Shown piece after piece: positions 56,616 to 64,000 of a stretch of 64,000 bases of DNA; position 1 is the stretch's first letter, and the number at the start of each line of letters is the position of its first letter. The translations under genes were made by a program, and so were the position numbers. Where the stretch lies: NCBI RefSeq assembly GCF_003605645.1, contig NZ_QVMU01000001.1, positions 434,001 to 498,000 of the forward strand. The letters are read 5' to 3'. This DNA is from Vibrio sinensis. Its GTDB lineage: Bacteria > Pseudomonadota > Gammaproteobacteria > Enterobacterales > Vibrionaceae. The notes under the pieces are model-generated. The model did not search any database. It saw nothing but the letters and a program-made list of their open reading frames with translations, and was not told the DNA's origin.

Positions 56616-58085
56616 ATGCAGTCGACTTTAAAAGCACTCATGGTACAGGGAACGACCTCTGATGCCGGTAAGAGTGTATTAGTGGCGGGTCTGTGCCGCG
56701 TTTTAGCCCGAAAGGGGATCAATGTTGCCCCATTTAAGCCTCAGAACATGGCACTAAATAGCGCTGTGACCAAAGATGGAGGCGAAATCGGGCGAGCTCA
56801 AGCGGTTCAAGCTGCAGCGGCAAATGTTGAACCGACCGTACATATGAATCCCGTATTGCTTAAACCTAATAGCGATACCGGTGCACAAGTTATTCTACAA
56901 GGCCATGCTATTACCAATATGGAAGCGGCGGGCTATCATGACTATAAGAAAGTCGCGATGAACACTGTGATGGATTCATTTGGCCGTTTGCAAGATGAAT
57001 ATCAAAGTATAATGATTGAGGGGGCTGGTAGTCCGGCTGAAATCAATCTACGTGAAAATGATATTGCCAACATGGGCTTTGCTGAAGAAGCAGATGTACC
57101 TGTCATTATTATTGCAGATATTGACCGTGGTGGCGTATTTGCTCATCTATATGGAACCTTGGCCTTGCTTTCGCCGAGCGAGCAGGCGCGAGTGAAAGGT
57201 TTTGTTATTAACCGGTTTCGCGGTGATATAACACTACTTCAATCTGGCCTAGATTGGTTAGAAGAAAAAACAGGTAAGCCTGTCATTGGCGTATTGCCCT
57301 ATTTACATGGTTTCGATTTAGAAGCAGAAGATGCGATAAACAACCAGCAAGTACGTGGCAATAGTAAGCTTAAAGTCGTCGTGCCAGTTTTTACTCGAAT
57401 TAGTAATCATACTGATTTTGATGTATTGCGCCAAAACCCAGATATAGATCTTCGGTATGTCGGAAAAGGTGAGCGACTCGACCATGCGGATTTGATTATT
57501 CTTCCAGGGACTAAATCTGTTCGTGATGATCTTGCTTATTTACGAAGCCAAGGCTGGGAGGAGGACATCAAACGTCATTTGCGTCTGGGCGGTAAAGTTA
57601 TCGGTATTTGTGGCGGCTACCAAATGTTAGGTCAGAGCATTTGTGATCCTCATGGCGTCGAGGGGCAAGCAGGAGAAAGCAAAGGGTTGTGTTTACTCAA
57701 TCACGTAACAGAATTAACCCTGCATAAAGCGTTAACTCAAACGTCGGGAACCCTGACATTAGACGGCATTAGCGCAAGTGTTAAAGGATATGAAATCCAT
57801 GTTGGTCGCTCACAGGTTGATGATGAGCAGCCGATTCGTTTAAATAACGGAGAAATGGATGGCGCAATCAGTTCATGTAATCAGATCTTTGGTACCTACC
57901 TACATGGTTTTTTTGATTCTTCAGAAGTTCTTTCTCTGGTTTGTCGTTGGGCAGGGGAAGAAGATATCGCTGTTATAGACCACGCACAAATCCAAGAAAA
58001 TGCTATTAATCGGATTGCTGATGCGATTGAATCTCATTTAAATTTACCACTATTGTGGCCAGATCTTGAAACAATACAATCATGA
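56616..58085 (+). CDS. cobQ: Cobyric acid synthase
   Basis: A 489-residue glutamine amidotransferase that amidates adenosylcobyrinic acid diamide at four positions to give cobyric acid. [19 protein letters not shown] is the nucleotide loop, [14 protein letters not shown] and [20 protein letters not shown] follow, and the C-terminal glutaminase carries the Cys in ICGGYQMLG and a His near YLHGFFD. No other cobalamin gene is adjacent and I see no cobalamin riboswitch upstream. Its stop overlaps the modA start (ATGA). Confidence 0.95.
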   Translation: MQSTLKALMVQGTTSDAGKSVLVAGLCRVLARKGINVAPFKPQNMALNSAVTKDGGEIGRAQAVQAAAANVEPTVHMNPVLLKPNSDTGAQVILQGHAITNMEAAGYHDYKKVAMNTVMDSFGRLQDEYQSIMIEGAGSPAEINLRENDIANMGFAEEADVPVIIIADIDRGGVFAHLYGTLALLSPSEQARVKGFVINRFRGDITLLQSGLDWLEEKTGKPVIGVLPYLHGFDLEAEDAINNQQVRGNSKLKVVVPVFTRISNHTDFDVLRQNPDIDLRYVGKGERLDHADLIILPGTKSVRDDLAYLRSQGWEEDIKRHLRLGGKVIGICGGYQMLGQSICDPHGVEGQAGESKGLCLLNHVTELTLHKALTQTSGTLTLDGISASVKGYEIHVGRSQVDDEQPIRLNNGEMDGAISSCNQIFGTYLHGFFDSSEVLSLVCRWAGEEDIAVIDHAQIQENAINRIADAIESHLNLPLLWPDLETIQS

Positions 58086-58834
58086 ATAAGTTCTTATTAC
58101 TTCTCTTATCGACTTTAGCTTTTTTGAGCTCTACCGCTAATGCTGGCGACAATGTTAGGGTCTATGCTGCGAGTTCGCTGACCAATGTAATGAATGAGTT
58201 GATCAATCATTATCAACAGGCAACAAACGATAAAGTGATGGCAGTTTACGCTGGTTCATCCTCTTTAGCTCGTCAAATAGAAAATGGAGCTCCTGCGGAT
58301 GTGTATATTTCCGCGAATGTCCGTTGGGTCCAATACCTTAAAGACAAGCAAATTATCGATGCGCAGCAAGTGACACCTTGGCTATATAATGAGTTGGTGC
58401 TGATTGCCCCGACTGACGGTAGTGAGTCATTTGATGTCTCCGATAAACAGGCATGGCTTTCTGCATTAGGGGATCGACGTTTAGCTGTTGCTCAACCCAA
58501 TGCAGTACCTGCTGGTATTTACGCTCAACAATCTCTAGAAAATCTACAAGTATGGCCGGCGTTAATGATGAGACTGGCGCCAACAAGTAACGTCCGTGTT
58601 GCTCTGACGTTAGTTGAGCGAAATGAGGCTGCACTCGGAATTGTGTATAAAACGGATGCGCAATTGTCTGATAAAGTGAAGAGTATTTATCAGTTTTCAT
58701 CGCAAAGTCATGACCCGATAATGTATCCCATTGCTTCTTTGAATTCGAAGCCATCGGTACAGAGCTTTGTTCAATTTCTACAAAGTGATGATGCAAAAAA
58801 TATTGTACAAAAATATGGATTTATTCAACCGTAA
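58082..58834 (+). CDS. modA: Molybdate ABC transporter, periplasmic binding protein
   Basis: A 250-residue periplasmic protein. Signal peptide cut after ANAG, then [39 protein letters not shown] and the late segment [10 protein letters not shown], all typical of ModA oxyanion-binding proteins. It captures molybdate or tungstate. It overlaps cobQ by four bases and modB by one. Confidence 0.93.
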   Translation: MNKFLLLLLSTLAFLSSTANAGDNVRVYAASSLTNVMNELINHYQQATNDKVMAVYAGSSSLARQIENGAPADVYISANVRWVQYLKDKQIIDAQQVTPWLYNELVLIAPTDGSESFDVSDKQAWLSALGDRRLAVAQPNAVPAGIYAQQSLENLQVWPALMMRLAPTSNVRVALTLVERNEAALGIVYKTDAQLSDKVKSIYQFSSQSHDPIMYPIASLNSKPSVQSFVQFLQSDDAKNIVQKYGFIQP

Positions 58835-59532
58835 TGCCAATTTTAACTGAATACGAATACCAAGCCTTGTTGCTGAGCCTTAAAGTCGCGAGTTATACGA
58901 TCCTGTGGCTTATTCCCATTGGTATATTTTTCGCTTGGGTCCTTGCTCGCACCCAGTTTGTTGGTAAAAGTGTGTTAGAAAGCCTTATCCATCTTCCATT
59001 GGTACTGCCACCTGTAGTCATTGGTTATTTATTACTAATTTCAATGGGGAGACAAGGTTTTATAGGCCACTGGTTGTACGAACAGTTCGGTATTCTATTT
59101 TCGTTTAATTGGAAAGGCGCTGTCTTGGCCTGTATTGTGGTAGCGTTGCCTTTGATGGTGCGAGCTATTCATCTCAGCTTGCAAAACGTTGATCCTAAGT
59201 TAGAGCAGGCGGCAGCGACGCTTGGCGCGTCTTCATTTCGAATTTTTGTCACCATTACATTACCGCTGACTATCCCGGGAATCATTACTGGTACCATGCT
59301 TTCCTTTGCTCGTAGCCTTGGCGAATTTGGTGCCACTATTAGCTTTGTCTCTAATATACCTGGAGAAACTCAAACCATCCCTTTAGCGATGTACACGTTT
59401 ATTGAAACGCCTGGCGCAGAAAATGAAGCAATGCGCTTGTGTATCGTTTCGATTGCTATCGCATTAGCATCATTAATGGCATCAGAATGGCTCACTCGCC
59501 GCTGTTCAGTAAGATTGGGAGCGGTTAAATGA
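58834..59532 (+). CDS. modB: Molybdate ABC transporter, permease
   Basis: A 232-residue permease with five to six spans. The EAA loop reads [27 protein letters not shown], and [26 protein letters not shown] is the ModB signature. The ATG overlaps the modA stop, and its end overlaps modC by four bases, so all three are translated together. Confidence 0.95.
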   Translation: MPILTEYEYQALLLSLKVASYTILWLIPIGIFFAWVLARTQFVGKSVLESLIHLPLVLPPVVIGYLLLISMGRQGFIGHWLYEQFGILFSFNWKGAVLACIVVALPLMVRAIHLSLQNVDPKLEQAAATLGASSFRIFVTITLPLTIPGIITGTMLSFARSLGEFGATISFVSNIPGETQTIPLAMYTFIETPGAENEAMRLCIVSIAIALASLMASEWLTRRCSVRLGAVK

Positions 59533-60635
59533 GTAAGCTCACGATTGAATACCAACAAACGCTAGGTGACAACCAGTTCGATATTAACGTCACACTACCG
59601 AGTAAAGGTATTAGTGCTATTTTTGGTCGCTCTGGCGCGGGGAAAACCTCGCTCATTAACGTTGTATCCGGGCTTTCGACGCCAGATATTGGCGAAGTGG
59701 TGATTAACGGACGTTGTTTATTCAGTTCTAAACAGCGTATTAACATTCCGGTACACAAACGGAAAGTTGGCTATGTTTTTCAAGAGTCACGCTTATTTCC
59801 TCACTACCGTGTTAAAGGTAATTTACTGTATGGCGTGTCCGATTTTGATCAAAATGAGTTCGATAAGATTGTCGCGCTTCTAGAGTTAGAACCATTACTG
59901 AATCGTTTTCCAATCCAGCTTTCTGGAGGCGAGAAACAGCGTGTTGCTATAGGCAGAGCGTTACTCTCACAACCGGATATTTTATTGATGGATGAACCTT
60001 TGGCATCATTAGATTTGCCACGGAAAAGGGAAGTGATGCCATTTTTAGAGCACCTAGCAAAAACCGTCGAAATTCCGATTTTGTATGTTTCTCATAGTTT
60101 AAATGAGGTATTACGTCTAGCAGAGCATCTTGTTGTGATTGAAAATGGACGAGTCGCTATATCCGGCCCAGTCGAGAAAGTGTGGTCCTCGCCAGAGTTA
60201 CGACCTTGGCAGGCTTTCTCTGAACAAAGCTCTCTCTTTGAAGCTCGCTTACTTAGCCATAACCACGAGTATGCCTTAAGTTGCGTCCAATTGGCGCCTG
60301 AAGCTGTTTTATGGGTGCAAAAGGTAGATGTCCCCCTAGATGCGCATGTCCGTTTACAAGTAAGGGCCAATGACGTCTCTATTGCGCTGGATAAACCTGA
60401 GCGTAGTTCTGTTCGTAACATATTGCTTGCTCGGATTGAATCATTGGAAACCATGACTCATGGCGATGCTCGTCAAAGTGTCTCTGTGAAACTTTGCCTA
60501 GCTAAAGGATGTTATCTATGGGCAACGATTACCGTATGGGCGAAAGATGACTTACAACTAGAAGTCGGTATGCAGGTCTACGCACAGATAAAAGGCGTGA
60601 GTGTTACACAGCGTGATATCGCTTTATCTCATTAA
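59529..60635 (+). CDS. modC: Molybdate ABC transporter, ATPase
   Basis: A 368-residue ATPase. Walker [11 protein letters not shown], the ABC signature [16 protein letters not shown], Walker [14 protein letters not shown] and the H-loop SHSLNEV. The C-terminal ~90 residues are a TOBE/MOP molybdate-binding domain ([17 protein letters not shown]). It ends the cobQ-modABC transcript, with a hairpin terminator 54 bases later. Confidence 0.95.
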   Translation: MSKLTIEYQQTLGDNQFDINVTLPSKGISAIFGRSGAGKTSLINVVSGLSTPDIGEVVINGRCLFSSKQRINIPVHKRKVGYVFQESRLFPHYRVKGNLLYGVSDFDQNEFDKIVALLELEPLLNRFPIQLSGGEKQRVAIGRALLSQPDILLMDEPLASLDLPRKREVMPFLEHLAKTVEIPILYVSHSLNEVLRLAEHLVVIENGRVAISGPVEKVWSSPELRPWQAFSEQSSLFEARLLSHNHEYALSCVQLAPEAVLWVQKVDVPLDAHVRLQVRANDVSIALDKPERSSVRNILLARIESLETMTHGDARQSVSVKLCLAKGCYLWATITVWAKDDLQLEVGMQVYAQIKGVSVTQRDIALSH

Positions 60636-60686
60636 CGCACTTTCACATGACTTTTTTTTCAAAGGATGTCAGTTTCCTCAGACATA

Positions 60687-60715
60687 AAAAATGCCGCTAT
60701 AAAAGCGGCATTTAT
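60687..60715. terminator. Bidirectional terminator after modC
   Basis: Stem AAATGCCGCT/AGCGGCATTT (60689-60698 with 60704-60713), five-base loop, A-rich before and T-rich after. It serves modC and the convergent acidic-protein gene. Confidence 0.85.
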
Positions 60716-60758
60716 TTAAACAACAGCGTTACCGATAAGGATATCGGATTAACAGCAA

Positions 60759-61196
60759 TTATTTTGCAAATACGTCGGTAAAGTCACGTTTAAGAATTGG
60801 GTCGCGACGCGCTTTTTTGATTTGCTTAACCATGTCTTTAACACAGTTATGAAGCACTTGATCTAGAAGCTGTGAACGGTATTCACTTTTTTCTTCGTCA
60901 GTCATGCCCTCAGGTAATTTAATCGTTGGAAATTCTTCCATCACATTAACACCAGCGAATGCTTGGCTAACAGAAATTAGTGCATGAAATTGCTCAAAGT
61001 TATCTAGAACATTTTGCGCACTATTAGGAAGTGCATCCCAGTATTCACGTACAGAGTCTTCAGACACTTCGTGGATTGACGTTACCATGTTGTACATCGC
61101 TTCTGGTACACCATCAAACTCAATAACTTGGCGAAGCTCAGCTGAAACTGTCGCAAGATCGATTACAGTTTGTTCATTTTGATTAACGTCAGACAT
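60759..61196 (-). CDS. Acidic conserved protein (possibly DUF3069)
   Basis: A 145-residue, acidic, mostly helical cytoplasmic protein without Cys motifs or membrane spans. Sequence such as SVREYWDALPNSAQNVLDNFEQFHALISV and TDEEKSEYRSQLLDQVLHNCVKDMVKQIKKARRD resembles a small family of vibrio proteins I recall as DUF3069. I give no function. Monocistronic. Confidence 0.65.
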   Translation of the reverse strand: MSDVNQNEQTVIDLATVSAELRQVIEFDGVPEAMYNMVTSIHEVSEDSVREYWDALPNSAQNVLDNFEQFHALISVSQAFAGVNVMEEFPTIKLPEGMTDEEKSEYRSQLLDQVLHNCVKDMVKQIKKARRDPILKRDFTDVFAK

Positions 61197-61337
61197 CGTA
61201 TTTATCTCTAATTAGGTATTAAACGGCGCTATCCTAAAATGTCTACGATAAATGTCAACCTTAGTGGATGATTGTTATGGTCTGGAGTATGCTTAATAAG
61301 CAACTGGGCGATAACCTAATCAAATTATTTCAAAGGA

Positions 61338-62300
61338 ATGCATGTGGAAGCGACAGAATCATCTATGAAAATTCTGCTGGTGGATGATGTTAAAATGGAA
61401 CGTATTCATCTTGCTATTCGGCTTAAACAGCTGGGCCACTTGGTTGAACATGCTGAATCTGGTGCGCAAGCCTTGGCTGTTTACCCTGAGTTTTCCCCAG
61501 ATTTGGTTCTTATGGATATTACGATGCCAGATATGAATGGTTTTGATGCATCAAGAGAAATTCGCCGACTTTACCCAGAAGAATGGATCCCGATCATTTT
61601 CCTTAGCGGCCATGATGAGCCCACTATGATTAAAGAAGCGATTGATGCTGGTGGCGACGATTACCTAATCAAACCTGTTAATCAGATCGTATTGAGTTCA
61701 AAGCTTACCGCGATGCAACGTATTGCTGAGATGCGTCATAAACTGCACCAACAAACAAAGGAATTGGAAAACGCAAACCTTCGTTTAGAGCAATTGGCCA
61801 AAGAAGATGGTTTAACAAAATTATTAAATCGACGAGCCGTCGACAAATACTTAAAAGATATGATCTCTATTCATGGGCGACATCAGTTACCGCTAAGTAT
61901 CATTCTATTGGATGTCGATAACTTCAAAGCGTATAACGATAATTACGGTCATGTTGAAGGGGATAGATGTCTGGTTCTTATCGCTGAAATATTGATGGGA
62001 TTGTTTGGCCGTAAAGGTGAAGTTGTTGGTCGTTATGGTGGTGAGGAATTTGTAGTTTTACTCGACCATACAGATTTGCACCAAGCAGAAATACACGCCA
62101 AGCGTATCAAATCTGAATTAGAACTGTTGTGTATTGAACATAAGTACAGCGATACGTCTCCTTGGGTGACTTTATCACAGGGCGTAATAAGTCCTTTGGT
62201 AAAAGGGTATGAATCTCCAGAAATTCTCTATAAGAAAGCAGACGACCTACTATATAAAGCAAAACATAAGGGAAAAAATTGCTTTGTGTTAGAAGAGTAA
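61338..62300 (+). CDS. Response regulator with diguanylate cyclase output (REC-GGDEF)
   Basis: A 320-residue cytoplasmic protein. The receiver (about 10-130) has phospho-acceptor D60 (VLMDITMPD), the acidic pair at the start (LLVDDVK) and the KP near its end. A short coiled coil leads to a GGDEF domain (about 160-320) with an intact GGEEF at 234-238 and DVDNFKAYND before it. It should make c-di-GMP when phosphorylated. The kinase is not visible. AAAGGA abuts the ATG, so a GTG at 61344 could be the real start. Confidence 0.9.
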   Translation: MHVEATESSMKILLVDDVKMERIHLAIRLKQLGHLVEHAESGAQALAVYPEFSPDLVLMDITMPDMNGFDASREIRRLYPEEWIPIIFLSGHDEPTMIKEAIDAGGDDYLIKPVNQIVLSSKLTAMQRIAEMRHKLHQQTKELENANLRLEQLAKEDGLTKLLNRRAVDKYLKDMISIHGRHQLPLSIILLDVDNFKAYNDNYGHVEGDRCLVLIAEILMGLFGRKGEVVGRYGGEEFVVLLDHTDLHQAEIHAKRIKSELELLCIEHKYSDTSPWVTLSQGVISPLVKGYESPEILYKKADDLLYKAKHKGKNCFVLEE

Positions 62301-62444
62301 TCAGAGATTAAAACCTATGTTAGCTCTTTGTACTAACGAATAAAAAAGTAGTGAGATAGGGATGTCGTTTCCAATTGAGAATGAATTATTAATCGATTGA
62401 AAGGCCAATGGTCTTTCTGTTCCTATTTAGCTTGGTATGGTCTT

Positions 62445-63428
62445 GTGAACAGCCGAATTTATCTCCCGCTAATTGTCTCATCTTTTGTGGTTATACCTAA
62501 TGCAGGTAAAGCTCAAAGCAATCCAAATGTTCAACGCTATTTAGAACAAGCGTTTTCCGCTGCAGTTGTTATGACTGATAGCGATGTGTTGACGTTGGGA
62601 ATTCAGGATTTCAACCCCAACGATTGGTTTGATCTCTCAGATGAAATTGGTAGTGAAGACTCCATAGAGTTGCGTCAACAAATTGCAGTCACAACCTTGC
62701 CATATACCTTTGAACTCTCTGATTCTGCTAGCCCTAAAAGGCATCAAATATTTACCCGAGCTTCAATTCTTGTGTCTCAACAAGATTATGAGATCGATGA
62801 CAGCTATCAAGATGATTTTCAACGGGAATATATTCTTGGTGGGTTTGTCGCGTATCGATATATCAATAAAATTTCCGATAATTGGACTATCACGCCAGGA
62901 ATAGGCACGCATCTGCAATACTTTCGCAATGAACACGAATATCGCAGTGAATTTTCGAACTCGATGGTTAAGCCTTTACTTGATGGTTTGATTTTTAACT
63001 CAAGCGCATGGGCTGTCTCAGTCGAACCACATATCACGGTTAATTATTTGCAACGAAAGGATTGGGGGAGCTGGGGAATAGAAAGCTCAGCGCATTACTT
63101 TTACGGTTTCGGAGGCGGAAGTGCCAACGAGGGAGAGATTGGTAATCCAGAGGGTTGGTATATCGCTAATGGCATCAGTCTTCGTTACAATGTCACGCAA
63201 TGGAATCGAAGCTTGCAAACTATCTACACTAATTGGAGAAGAGTTGACCTGGGTGCAGACACTACTCAGCCACTTGGTACCCATTATTATTATGAGACAT
63301 CGATTGGTTGGTTGATGACGCCGCCTTTTGAGTCCGATTGGATTGAGAACATCGGAATCGGTTTGAGTTTCAATTATGGCAGTGCCTTGAAAGGCGGTAG
63401 TATTGTTCTATTTTTCAATCAAGATTAG
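62445..63428 (+). CDS. Outer-membrane autotransporter-like beta-barrel protein
   Basis: A 327-residue exported protein. From the GTG at 62445 there is a clean signal peptide (cut after GKAQ). The rest has the alternating pattern of an outer-membrane barrel (QIFTRASILVSQQDYEI, WTITPGIGTHLQYF, WAVSVEPHITVNYL, ENIGIGLSFNYGSALKGG) and a C-terminal strand. It resembles the solitary autotransporter barrel domain without passenger. A TTG at 62397 also opens the frame. No function shown. Confidence 0.75.
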   Translation: MNSRIYLPLIVSSFVVIPNAGKAQSNPNVQRYLEQAFSAAVVMTDSDVLTLGIQDFNPNDWFDLSDEIGSEDSIELRQQIAVTTLPYTFELSDSASPKRHQIFTRASILVSQQDYEIDDSYQDDFQREYILGGFVAYRYINKISDNWTITPGIGTHLQYFRNEHEYRSEFSNSMVKPLLDGLIFNSSAWAVSVEPHITVNYLQRKDWGSWGIESSAHYFYGFGGGSANEGEIGNPEGWYIANGISLRYNVTQWNRSLQTIYTNWRRVDLGADTTQPLGTHYYYETSIGWLMTPPFESDWIENIGIGLSFNYGSALKGGSIVLFFNQD

Positions 63429-63442
63429 AGCATGTTGATGGC

Positions 63443-64000
63443 CTATCTCGCCACTATAACGATGTTTCTTCCCGAGTTCTTGGCTTGGTAAAGCGCACGG
63501 TCAGCCGCTTTCATTACTGATTCTGCGTTATTATGTCGACTGCTGTCAGCGACGCCGATACTGACGGTTAGATTTGCTGTTTTAGTATTGTCGATTGCGT
63601 TGATTGCAAGAACTCTATTTGCAAGGCTATCATTTTTTGAGCGTGATTTAATATCACGTAAAACTAAATCGTAATTGGCAATACTAGTGCGCAATTCATT
63701 GAGAAATAGGTACGCTTCATCTGATTCTTTTCGCTTAAAAATGATGGTGAACTCTTCACCCCCGTAACGGTAAACTCTCGCTCGTCCACCAACATCTTGA
63801 AGTTTCTTCGCTACTAATTTAAGAACGTCATCGCCAGTATCATGACCGTATGTGTCGTTAAATTGTTTAAAGTGGTCAATATCTACCATTGCGATCGAGT
63901 ATCTACGTGACAGATGTTTTAAGTCTGACTCTAGAGCTAAACGACCAGGGACATTAGTAAGTCGGTCATTAAATGCTAGGGCATAGCTGGCTGAAAATAG
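63443..64000 (-). CDS. GGDEF diguanylate cyclase, C-terminal part (partial)
   Basis: The frame is open from the stop at 63443 to the window edge, so the N-terminus and any sensor domain lie beyond base 64000. The visible 185 residues are a GGDEF domain: NDRLTNVPGRLALESDL, VDIDHFKQFNDTYGHDTGDD, RYGGEEF with intact active site, and ADRALYQAKNSGRN. It should synthesise c-di-GMP. It is convergent to the barrel gene, 14 bases apart. Confidence 0.9.
   Translation of the reverse strand, partial: LFSASYALAFNDRLTNVPGRLALESDLKHLSRRYSIAMVDIDHFKQFNDTYGHDTGDDVLKLVAKKLQDVGGRARVYRYGGEEFTIIFKRKESDEAYLFLNELRTSIANYDLVLRDIKSRSKNDSLANRVLAINAIDNTKTANLTVSIGVADSSRHNNAESVMKAADRALYQAKNSGRNIVIVAR

Noticed and set aside
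58353..58796. A 147-codon open frame on the minus strand across modA
   Set aside because: modA on the other strand has a signal peptide, family motifs and overlapping neighbours; the antisense frame has no recognisable motif or ribosome binding site.
60092..60454. A 120-codon minus-strand frame inside modC
   Set aside because: It lies wholly within the well-supported modC gene and its composition is that of an antisense shadow.

Overview
The window looks like a piece of a Vibrio (Vibrionaceae) genome, most likely the smaller chromosome. The strongest sign is an adjacent luxP-luxQ pair (autoinducer-2 receptor and hybrid kinase) beside a PilZ protein. The set of neighbours also fits: phaBAPC, glpK, glpD, torT/torS, a molybdate transporter, nrdDG, and several small proteins I associate with vibrios. 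This placement rests on remembered family sequences and gene order, not on a search. I see no phage, integron, insertion sequence, CRISPR array, tRNA or rRNA gene. The window reads as ordinary chromosome with a large accessory metabolic and signalling content.

Layout. 1-8.3 kb: end of acetate kinase, an NYN-domain protein, inosine-guanosine kinase (gsk), a CreA-like lipoprotein, an HD-GYP sensor, a HAD phosphatase, cutA and a YjdF-like membrane protein. 8.3-13.6 kb: about 1 kb of AT-rich DNA, then the polyhydroxyalkanoate operon phaB-phaA-phasin-phaC. 13.8-19.1 kb: an amino-acid racemase coupled to an MFS transporter, then a sulfane-sulfur locus (CoA-disulfide reductase-rhodanese, an ArsR-type regulator with paired cysteines, two half-size YeeE/YedE transporters). 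19.2-29.4 kb: a secreted nuclease-like protein, anaerobic ribonucleotide reductase nrdD-nrdG behind FNR and NrdR sites, an aromatic/aspartate aminotransferase, three periplasmic or lipoprotein genes, an OmpA-like lipoprotein, and glpK. 29.1-38.2 kb: small conserved genes (yeeX, yceH, a GIY-YIG protein), luxPQ, a PilZ protein, glpD. 38.3-51.3 kb: yccS, helD, mgsA, torT/torS, a GNAT, a YhhN protein, yqhD, glgC.

51.6-55.4 kb: a compact three-gene operon on the minus strand. Its genes encode a protein with six CxxC motifs and a degenerate GGDEF-like tail, a processive family-2 glycosyltransferase, and a HlyD-type periplasmic adaptor. This is the best candidate for an undescribed system, probably a regulated exopolysaccharide synthesis and export machine. 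55.8-64 kb: a small outer-membrane protein, cobyric acid synthase fused by overlapping codons to modABC, a conserved acidic protein, and an outer-membrane barrel between two GGDEF genes; the last runs off the window.

The recurring theme is sensing and the choice between free and attached life. There are five proteins with c-di-GMP domains (HD-GYP, PilZ, degenerate GGDEF, two intact GGDEF), AI-2 quorum sensing and TMAO sensing, alongside carbon storage (PHA, glycogen precursor), glycerol use, anaerobic DNA precursor synthesis and molybdate uptake.
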